Source: an uncultured Bacteroidales bacterium (GTDB lineage Bacteria > Bacteroidota > Bacteroidia > Bacteroidales > UBA932). From it: a stretch of DNA of 6,203 nt. The stretch lies in the NCBI GenBank assembly GCA_946406095.1, contig CAMJJO010000103.1:1-6203 (forward strand), read 5' to 3'. Under the pieces are notes generated by a model that worked only from the letters and a program-made list of their open reading frames with translations, was not told where the DNA came from and searched no databases. Shown in pieces: positions 1 to 5,403 of the stretch. Position 1 is the first letter of the stretch. Each line of letters starts with the position of its first letter. The position numbers were made by a program, and so were the translations under genes.

Positions 1-764
1 TCATCCGTCTGGTGCACCAGGGGCACGACGTGCACGTGGCATACCAGACTTCCGGCAACGTGGCAGTTCACGATTCGGTGGTGATGCAGCACATCGACGC
101 GGCCTATCAGCTCGGCTACGGGGACCGTACCGCCGAAGTGCAGGCCCTTATAGATTCCAAGGTGCCGGGTGAGCCCGAGCCCCGCAAGCTGCTGGATATC
201 AAGGCTGCGATCCGCCGGAGCGAGGCTCGCGCGGCAGACTATTCCTTCGGCATGAAAGACGACCATATCCACTTCCTGAACCTTCCCTTCTACGAGAGCG
301 GCGGCATACGCAAGCTCCCTTGCAGCCAGGCGGACGTGGATATCATCAAGAAGCTGATGGACGATATCAAGCCGGACCAGATCTATATGGCCGGAGACCT
401 TGCGGACCCCCACGGCACCCACCGCGTGTGCACCGAGGCCGCTCTGGAGGCTTTCGAGCAGCTGAAGGAAGAAGGCGCAAGCTGGATTCCGGACTGCCAT
501 ATCTGGCTCTATCGCGGAGCCTGGATGGAGTGGGAGCTCGCCCGCGTGGACATGGCGGTTCCGCTCAGCCCGGACGAGCTGATCGAGAAGCGTCACGCTA
601 TCTACAGGCACCTGTCCCAGAAAGATATAGTGCCCTTCCCCGGTGAGGATCCCCGCGAATTCTGGCAGCGCGCGGAAGACCGCACCCAGGCCACAGCCCA
701 GCATTACGACGAGCTGGGTATGGCCGAATATCAGGCAATAGAAGTTTTCTTAAGATTGAGATAA
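1..764 (+). CDS. PIG-L/LmbE-type deacetylase domain, C-terminal part of a probable NagB-like fusion protein (5' end outside window)
   Basis: About 254 residues are visible, read in frame from base 3; the true start lies upstream. The fragment opens with the strand after the first PIG-L motif (VHQGHDVHVAYQTSGN), so the HPDD-type metal-binding motif should sit just off the left edge. The second metal motif is visible as DPHGTHR at 405-425; by comparison with MshB its two histidines would be the catalytic and zinc-binding histidines. PIG-L enzymes are zinc-dependent de-N-acetylases acting on GlcNAc-containing substrates. Bacteroides species carry proteins of about 660 residues in which a NagB-like domain precedes this kind of domain, and the segment seen here resembles that C-terminal half. 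The fusion itself is inferred because the NagB-like half is not in the window. No signal peptide can be judged. The gene ends one base before nagB, which supports a shared amino-sugar role. A stand-alone deacetylase remains possible. Confidence 0.85.
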   Translation, partial: IRLVHQGHDVHVAYQTSGNVAVHDSVVMQHIDAAYQLGYGDRTAEVQALIDSKVPGEPEPRKLLDIKAAIRRSEARAADYSFGMKDDHIHFLNLPFYESGGIRKLPCSQADVDIIKKLMDDIKPDQIYMAGDLADPHGTHRVCTEAALEAFEQLKEEGASWIPDCHIWLYRGAWMEWELARVDMAVPLSPDELIEKRHAIYRHLSQKDIVPFPGEDPREFWQRAEDRTQATAQHYDELGMAEYQAIEVFLRLR

Positions 765-765
765 T

Positions 766-1560
766 ATGAAAGTTATAATCAGAGACCATGAAAGCGAAGC
801 CGCCCTGTGGGTGGCCGACCGCATCGCCAACGCCATCAAGGCAAAGGCAAAAATCAGCGACAAACCCTTTGTGCTGGGGCTCCCTACCGGATCCACTCCG
901 CTCAAGGTATACGCCGAACTCGTCCGCAAAGTCAAGGCCGGCGAGCTCAGCTTCAAGAACGTGATCACTTTCAATATGGATGAGTACGTGGGCCTGCCCG
1001 TCGAGCATCCGGAGAGCTATCACAGCTTCATGTACAACAACCTCTTCAATCATATCGACATCCCCCGCGAGAACATCCACATCCTGGATGGCAATGCACC
1101 CGACCTCGCCGCCGAGTGCGCTTCCTACGAAGAGAAGATCGCCGCCACCGGCGGATTCGACCTCTTCCTGGGCGGCATCGGCGAAGACGGACACATCGCA
1201 TTCAACGAGCCCTTCTCGCCCCTGCAGAGCCGCACCCGCGTGGTCACTCTCACCGACGACACCATCCGCGTGAATTCCCGCTTCTTCGGCGGCGACATCA
1301 ACCTCGTGCCCAAGCAGGCGATGAGTGTAGGCGTTGCCACCGTGCTCGGAGCCAAGGAGGTTGTGATCATGGCATTCGGCCCCAAGAAGGCCCGCGCCAT
1401 CGGTGAGGCCATCGAAGGCCCCATCACCCACAAGAACACCGTTTCCGCACTCCAGAACCATCCCGACGGTATAGTCGTAATGGACGAGGATGCCGCAGGA
1501 GAACTCAAAGTCAGCAGCTACAAGTACTTCAAAGCCGTCGAGGCTGCGGAAATGCGCTAG
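766..1560 (+). CDS. nagB: glucosamine-6-phosphate deaminase NagB
   Basis: This cytoplasmic enzyme converts glucosamine-6-phosphate to fructose-6-phosphate and ammonia, feeding amino sugars into glycolysis. The 264 residues match the usual length (E. coli 266) and align without gaps over the active site: phosphate-binding loop LPTGSTP at 39-45, FNMDEYVGLP at 69-78 with catalytic Asp72, and GGIGEDGHIAFNEP at 136-149 with Asp141, His143 and Glu148. All four E. coli catalytic positions are kept. Of the E. coli GlcNAc6P allosteric residues, Ser151, Arg158 and Tyr254 are kept, but Ser152 is Pro and Lys160 is Val, so allosteric activation may be altered. The ATG at 766 is chosen because it gives the family N-terminus (MKVIIRDHESEAA) and follows the upstream stop by one base. 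There is no Shine-Dalgarno sequence. It is probably translated by coupling to the deacetylase gene before it. Confidence 0.97.
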   Translation: MKVIIRDHESEAALWVADRIANAIKAKAKISDKPFVLGLPTGSTPLKVYAELVRKVKAGELSFKNVITFNMDEYVGLPVEHPESYHSFMYNNLFNHIDIPRENIHILDGNAPDLAAECASYEEKIAATGGFDLFLGGIGEDGHIAFNEPFSPLQSRTRVVTLTDDTIRVNSRFFGGDINLVPKQAMSVGVATVLGAKEVVIMAFGPKKARAIGEAIEGPITHKNTVSALQNHPDGIVVMDEDAAGELKVSSYKYFKAVEAAEMR

Positions 1561-1565
1561 TTGCG

Positions 1566-2939
1566 ATGGCGGCCCCGAAGACCCTGTGGTACTGCACCAA
1601 TTGCGGTAACGAGAGCCCCAAATGGATGGGGCGCTGCCCGGCGTGCGGAGAGTGGAATACGATGGTGGAGGCGCCGGTGGAGAAGAAGTCCGCGAGCGGT
1701 TCCAAGGGCATTGCCGCAAAGGCCAGCCGGGACAGGAAGCCACTGAATCTCAGGGAGATAGACCGGTCCAAAGAAGATCGCGTGTTGCTGGGCATGCCGG
1801 AAGTGGACCGGCTGCTCGGCGGGGGCATCGTGCCTGGGTCGCTGGTGCTGATAGGCGGTGAGCCGGGCATAGGCAAATCCACCCTCAGCCTCCAGATTCC
1901 CCTGAATTCCGGGCTCCAGACCCTCTATGTCACGGGCGAGGAAAGCGCCCGCCAGGTGAAGATGCGTGCCGAACGCCTTTCCGCCGAGGCAAAGGACAAC
2001 ACCCTGATATTCTGCGAGACACGGATAGAGGATGTTATTGCGCAGGCGGGGGAGATACGGCCGGATCTGATGATAGTGGATTCGGTGCAGACGATGTTCA
2101 CCGACACGGTGGAATCTACCCCCGGCAGCGTCAGCCAGATCAAGGAGGTGGCGGCCATGCTGCTGCGATTCGCAAAAGAATCCGGCGTTCCCGTCATCCT
2201 CATCGGGCATATCACCAAAGACGGCTACATCGCCGGCCCCAAGATACTCGAGCATATTGTGGACGTCGTCCTCCAGTTCGAGGGCGAGAACCGCGGGGCA
2301 TACAGGATACTCCGCAGCATTAAGAACCGTTTCGGGTCCACTTCTGAAATTGCCGTGTTCGAGATGACCGGTGCAGGGCTGAAGGAGGTGGAGAATCCTT
2401 CGGAGATGCTGATTCCCATGCACGAGGCGGGCCTCAGCGGAGCGGCCATCTGCGCTACGCTCGATGGCACCAGGCCCCTCCTCTTCGAGGTGCAGGCCCT
2501 GGTGAGCAGCGCCGTTTACGGCACTGCCCAGCGCTCCGCCACCGGCTTCGACACGCGCCGGCTGAACATGCTGCTGGCCGTGCTGGAAAAGCGCGCAGGC
2601 TTCCATCTGGCCGCCAAGGACGTGTTCCTGAACATGGCCGGTGGCTTGAAGGTGAGCGACCCCGCCGCGGACCTTGCCGTGATTGCCGCCGTGCTGTCCT
2701 CCAATTTTGATTATTCCCTCCCCGGGGACTCCTGTTTTGCCGGTGAGGTCGGCCTCAGCGGGGAAATCCGTCCCGTCGCCCAGACCGACCGCCGCATAGG
2801 CGAAGCCGCCCGGCTGGGCTTCAAAAAGATATTCGTCAGTAGCTATTCCCCTCTTCCGGACAATCTTCCCAAAACCATAAAGGTGGTGAAGGTGGCGGAT
2901 GTGGCCGCTCTCGTAAAAGCTCTATTCAAAAATGCGTAA
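1566..2939 (+). CDS. radA: DNA repair/recombination ATPase RadA
   Basis: RadA (Sms) is a RecA-like hexameric ATPase that helps process branched recombination intermediates and extend strand exchange with RecA. The 457 residues match the family length (E. coli 460), and all parts are present in order. A four-cysteine zinc finger uses Cys10, Cys13, Cys24 and Cys27. The Walker A motif GEPGIGKST lies at 98-106 and the Walker B segment LMIVDSVQT at about 168-176. The RadA-specific KNRFG motif is at 253-257. A Lon-protease-like C-terminal domain runs from about 280 to 457 (KDVFLNMAGGLKVSDPAADL at 351-370). The ATG at 1566 lies 6 bases after the nagB stop and gives the expected short lead before the zinc finger. 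No Shine-Dalgarno sequence is visible. Its last 8 bases overlap the start of the next gene. Its place behind amino-sugar genes probably reflects operon packing rather than a shared pathway. Confidence 0.98.
   Translation: MAAPKTLWYCTNCGNESPKWMGRCPACGEWNTMVEAPVEKKSASGSKGIAAKASRDRKPLNLREIDRSKEDRVLLGMPEVDRLLGGGIVPGSLVLIGGEPGIGKSTLSLQIPLNSGLQTLYVTGEESARQVKMRAERLSAEAKDNTLIFCETRIEDVIAQAGEIRPDLMIVDSVQTMFTDTVESTPGSVSQIKEVAAMLLRFAKESGVPVILIGHITKDGYIAGPKILEHIVDVVLQFEGENRGAYRILRSIKNRFGSTSEIAVFEMTGAGLKEVENPSEMLIPMHEAGLSGAAICATLDGTRPLLFEVQALVSSAVYGTAQRSATGFDTRRLNMLLAVLEKRAGFHLAAKDVFLNMAGGLKVSDPAADLAVIAAVLSSNFDYSLPGDSCFAGEVGLSGEIRPVAQTDRRIGEAARLGFKKIFVSSYSPLPDNLPKTIKVVKVADVAALVKALFKNA
2932..2939 (+). other. 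8 bp radA / phosphoesterase gene overlap (translational coupling)
   Basis: The ATG of the phosphoesterase gene lies inside the last codons of radA (ATGCGTAA, different frame). There is no Shine-Dalgarno sequence before it, only an A-rich stretch (TTCAAAA). Ribosomes ending radA could restart here, which ties expression of an envelope enzyme to a DNA repair gene. Confidence 0.75.
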
Positions 2940-4305
2940 GATTTCGATTATGCTCGCGGTGCTGCTCGTTTGCAGCGCCGCTTCCGCTAAAGATTTCAAC
3001 CCTCGCAAGGTGGTCCTCAACCTCGCGGTCATCAGCGACACCCACGTCAACGGCCGCAACACCGTGCCCGCCTACAAGTTCCGCAGCGCCCTGATCCAGG
3101 AGCGGGATTATGCCGCCAGGTTCGGCGGCCTCGACGGTGTGGTCGTGGTGGGAGACCTTGCGGACAGCCCTGCCTGGGACATCAAGAAATACACCGAGTT
3201 CAACGACTGGAAAGCCCTATATCAGAGCGTGTTCGGCCCCAAGGAAATGCCTATGGTCTTCACAGTCGGCAACCACGACATCTATCATGAATGGAGCGAC
3301 CGCACCTACGAAGAAGCGCAGAAAATCTACAAGATTCTCGGCCCTGACTATTTCCTGACCGATGTCGATACCCAGGAAATGCGGGACAATTTCGGATGCA
3401 GGCACTGCGTGATCGGCGGCTGCCACATCCTCTCCGTCACTCCCAACGGCCGCAATCCTGTCGTCTATCCCAAGGAGAGCATAGAGTGGCTGGATGCGAA
3501 CCTCAAGGCCCTCACTGAAAAGGACCCCGAAAGCTATGTGATAGTGATCACCCACGCCATGATCTATGGCACCATCTACGGCAGTTTCCTGGACGATACC
3601 TACCCCAAGGGCAAGGGCTACTGGAGCACCAAGGTGCTGACGGACGTGCTGGAGAAGTATCCCCAGGCGGTGGTGTTCGGCGGGCATCTGCATTTCCCTC
3701 TGAACGACCCGCGCAGCGTCTGGCAGGGGGATTTCACCGTGATGGGAACAGCCTCCACGCGCTATATGGCCATCGACAACGGCGCCTACGACGACATGGG
3801 CGGCCTGACCGTGATGCGGGATAAGGACGAGTTCTCACAGGGCCTGCTGCTTCAGTTCGACAATAAGGGAAACATGCGTGCGGTGCGGATGGATTTCTAC
3901 AATCAGACCACTATCGGCGAGCCCTGGACCATGAAGCATCCGGCAAAGAATGGCAGCCATCTTTCGAAGTATGACCACAAGCGCCAGGCCGCGGCCAACA
4001 AGGCTCCCGTGCTGAAGGATATGAAGGCGCTCGGGGGTGAGAATAAGGTGAAAGTGGTCTGGAGTGCTGCGGAGGATGATGAATTCGCGCACACCTACTT
4101 CCTGACCGTCAGCAAGGGCGGCGAGGTAGTGGCCAGCCGCAAGGTGCTGTCTGATTTCTACCGCGCTCCCAAGGCTTCTCAGATGAAGAAGACCTGGACG
4201 CGGGACATCGGCCTCGAACCCGGGGAATATGAGGTTAGCCTGCGGGCTGTGGATTCCTGGGGCGCCGAGAGCAACATACTTACCCAGAAATGCAAAGTTA
4301 TCTGA
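2932..4305 (+). CDS. exported calcineurin-like metallophosphoesterase with C-terminal beta-sandwich (FN3-like) region
   Basis: This is a 457-residue secreted or periplasmic phosphoesterase. Residues 1-19 are a type I signal peptide (MRKISIMLAVLLVCSAASA, cleavage before Lys20). The complete dimetal calcineurin-like set is visible: Asp36 and His38 (ISDTH), Asp75 (GDLAD), Asn114 and His115 (GNHD), His208 (VITH), and His252 and His254 (GGHLH). Catalysis is therefore expected, as a phosphomonoesterase or phosphodiesterase; the substrate cannot be read from sequence. The region from about 355 to 457 looks like a fibronectin type III-type beta-sandwich (VKVVWSAAEDDE, GEYEVSLRAVDSWG). Odd feature: a CRHC pair at 156-159 with a third Cys at 164, which could form a disulfide or bind metal. 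The ATG at 2932 is chosen because it gives the signal peptide; it overlaps the radA end by 8 bases, implying coupling. The lipoprotein gene follows after one base. The fold assignment is firm and the substrate unknown. Confidence 0.93.
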   Translation: MRKISIMLAVLLVCSAASAKDFNPRKVVLNLAVISDTHVNGRNTVPAYKFRSALIQERDYAARFGGLDGVVVVGDLADSPAWDIKKYTEFNDWKALYQSVFGPKEMPMVFTVGNHDIYHEWSDRTYEEAQKIYKILGPDYFLTDVDTQEMRDNFGCRHCVIGGCHILSVTPNGRNPVVYPKESIEWLDANLKALTEKDPESYVIVITHAMIYGTIYGSFLDDTYPKGKGYWSTKVLTDVLEKYPQAVVFGGHLHFPLNDPRSVWQGDFTVMGTASTRYMAIDNGAYDDMGGLTVMRDKDEFSQGLLLQFDNKGNMRAVRMDFYNQTTIGEPWTMKHPAKNGSHLSKYDHKRQAAANKAPVLKDMKALGGENKVKVVWSAAEDDEFAHTYFLTVSKGGEVVASRKVLSDFYRAPKASQMKKTWTRDIGLEPGEYEVSLRAVDSWGAESNILTQKCKVI

Positions 4306-4306
4306 T

Positions 4307-4813
4307 ATGAAAAGGCTCCTTTTTTTGGCAATTCCTCTCCTTTGCATCCTGACAGGATGTTTCAAGGATATGGATCCCTTCGAAGGCGGGGATGGCGTAC
4401 GCACCAACCTGAATGGCTGCAAGTGCGTGATGCTCGGCACTCCCGGAGACGTTTACATCAGTTCCACCGGGGATGCGGGAAGTTATTCCGTGAAGTCCGA
4501 CGTGACCATGCTCCGTATACTGGACCATCATCAGTTCCAGCTGGATTTCAATATCGCGGACACTGTCGCCATCGTGGCGAACCAGGAGTACAAGATTGGC
4601 ACCGGGAACTATAAAGTCACCCTCGTCGGCCCCAAAGAGGCCCCGGGGGAGGAAATACCTCTCAAGGGATGGGTGAAATTCCTTCAGCTGAACCCTTCCG
4701 GCCGCATTGTCGAAGCCCGCTTCGAACTCGACGGCAAGGATTCGTCCGGGCAGGATTATACACTTCGTCACGGATTCATGCGTTTGTATAAGCAATCACC
4801 TTCAGGCGAATGA
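4307..4813 (+). CDS. small lipoprotein of unknown function
   Basis: The product has 168 residues with a lipoprotein signal peptide: MKRLLFLAIPLLCILTGC, lipobox Leu-Thr-Gly-Cys with the lipidated cysteine at 18. The mature protein (about 151 residues) looks beta-rich, with short alternating hydrophobic strands such as VTMLRILDHHQFQLDF and RIVEARFELDG, and ends in a TLRHGFMRLY segment. That ending recalls small Bacteroidota lipoproteins of unknown function, but I cannot assign a family. A GCKC motif (Cys38 and Cys40) sits about 20 residues after the lipid anchor. The ATG at 4307 is preferred over an in-frame upstream ATG at 4229 because only 4307 starts directly on the Lys-Arg plus hydrophobic signal, and 4229 lies inside the phosphoesterase gene. 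It begins one base after that gene's stop and overlaps the next start by ATGA, so all three exported products are probably made together. Probable site is the periplasmic face of a membrane. Confidence 0.85.
   Translation: MKRLLFLAIPLLCILTGCFKDMDPFEGGDGVRTNLNGCKCVMLGTPGDVYISSTGDAGSYSVKSDVTMLRILDHHQFQLDFNIADTVAIVANQEYKIGTGNYKVTLVGPKEAPGEEIPLKGWVKFLQLNPSGRIVEARFELDGKDSSGQDYTLRHGFMRLYKQSPSGE
4345..4359. repeat. short perfect inverted repeat in the lipoprotein signal region
   Basis: CATCCT (4345-4350) and AGGATG (4354-4359) are perfect reverse complements around GAC, giving a 6 bp hairpin that a G-U pair (4344/4360) can extend. It covers the lipobox codons, starting 38 bases after the lipoprotein ATG. 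A role in slowing translation is possible, but chance is equally likely. Confidence 0.3.
4810..4813 (+). other. ATGA stop/start overlap between lipoprotein and beta-barrel genes
   Basis: The TGA of the lipoprotein gene and the ATG of the barrel gene share bases in ATGA, a classic arrangement for termination-reinitiation coupling. It suggests the two envelope proteins are made in a linked ratio. Confidence 0.8.
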
Positions 4814-5403
4814 AAAAGCTTATCTTGACTATTGCATTGGCGCTTGCGGGATGCATGGCCTTTGCACAGGGAGGGCCCTGGTTTGCCGAATTCGGAGTCA
4901 GCTACGGCATGTTCGACCGTTCCGGGCTCGGGCATTATTCAGAGATTGTAGACGTGTCCTCCACATCCTCCACGGGTGAGTTGCAGTCGTCTTATCGGCC
5001 GACAATTCTCCCTACCTTCACTTTTGCCTGCGGCTACAAGATCCCGGAGACTTTCATAGGAGTCTTTCTGGATACTGCGTGGAGCTATGGCTACAACAAC
5101 ATGAATGGCGGCCCCAGTCTGTTGAGGGAAAAAGAAAATATCCTGCATCTGATGCCGGAAATGCGCATTTACTATATGGATAATGGGAGAGTCCGCCTTT
5201 ATGCGACCCTTGGGGCCGGCATGCGCTACCGCCGCTTCTCCGAAACCTTCGAAGGCAGCACTTGTTCCAATCAGGATATACGCATGACATACCAGGTGTC
5301 GCCCTTTGGAGTATCCATCGGGGAGAAGTGGTATTTTTCCATGGATTTTGGAATTGGAACAGCCTGGTACCTGATGCGGCTGGGCGGAGGTTACAAATTC
5401 TGA
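4810..5403 (+). CDS. small outer-membrane beta-barrel-like protein, function unknown
   Basis: This 197-residue exported protein has a type I signal peptide (MKKLILTIALALAGCMAFAQ, likely cleavage AFA|Q at 19/20). The mature part alternates strand-like amphipathic segments rich in Tyr, Phe and Gly, roughly at 23-33, 66-77, 80-92, 112-122, 128-142, 157-172, 174-185 and 188-197. It ends in an aromatic residue (GGGYKF), as outer-membrane barrels recognised by the BAM machinery usually do. About eight strands fits a small OmpA- or OmpW-like barrel of the Bacteroidota 'porin family' type; this is inference from pattern only. The signal contains a lipobox-like LAGC at 12-15, so lipidation at Cys15 is a less likely alternative. 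The start overlaps the lipoprotein stop as ATGA. The last 13 bases overlap the end of aroB on the other strand. Confidence 0.8.
   Translation: MKKLILTIALALAGCMAFAQGGPWFAEFGVSYGMFDRSGLGHYSEIVDVSSTSSTGELQSSYRPTILPTFTFACGYKIPETFIGVFLDTAWSYGYNNMNGGPSLLREKENILHLMPEMRIYYMDNGRVRLYATLGAGMRYRRFSETFEGSTCSNQDIRMTYQVSPFGVSIGEKWYFSMDFGIGTAWYLMRLGGGYKF
5129..5159 (-). terminator. weak candidate terminator for aroB, inside the beta-barrel gene
   Basis: Read on the - strand, TCC-G-GCAT-CAG-ATGC-A-GGA forms a short hairpin (7 pairs, one G/A mismatch, 3-base loop), followed by TATTTTCTTTTT. It lies about 230 bases after the aroB stop, in antisense to the beta-barrel gene. The stem is short and interrupted, so this is only a candidate. 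Confidence 0.25.

Noticed and set aside
1351..1362. AAGGAGG sequence that looks like a strong ribosome binding site
   Set aside because: It lies within nagB codons, and the ATG that follows opens no convincing new gene. Bacteroidota rarely rely on this motif.
1557..2606. Long open frame on the - strand opposite radA (349 codons), and a similar one at 598-1743 opposite nagB
   Set aside because: They show no recognisable motifs, are rich in His, Gly, Ala and Arg as expected from the mirror of GC-rich codons, and lie opposite genes with full sets of family motifs. They are shadow frames.
3217..3693. 158-codon open frame on the - strand opposite the phosphoesterase
   Set aside because: It is a mirror of the metal-motif region of a clear gene, with His/Asp/Val-rich composition and no motif of its own.
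4229..4306. Upstream in-frame ATG extending the lipoprotein by 26 residues
   Set aside because: The extension lies wholly inside the phosphoesterase gene and would place a non-signal stretch before the Lys-Arg plus hydrophobic signal. The ATG at 4307 gives a clean lipoprotein signal.
4310..4326. AAAAG/CTTTT hairpin and seven-T run at the lipoprotein start, resembling a terminator or a slippage tract
   Set aside because: The stem is only five pairs, mostly A-T, and sits inside a coding region in the middle of a coupled gene block. A seven-base run is too short to argue for phase variation on its own.
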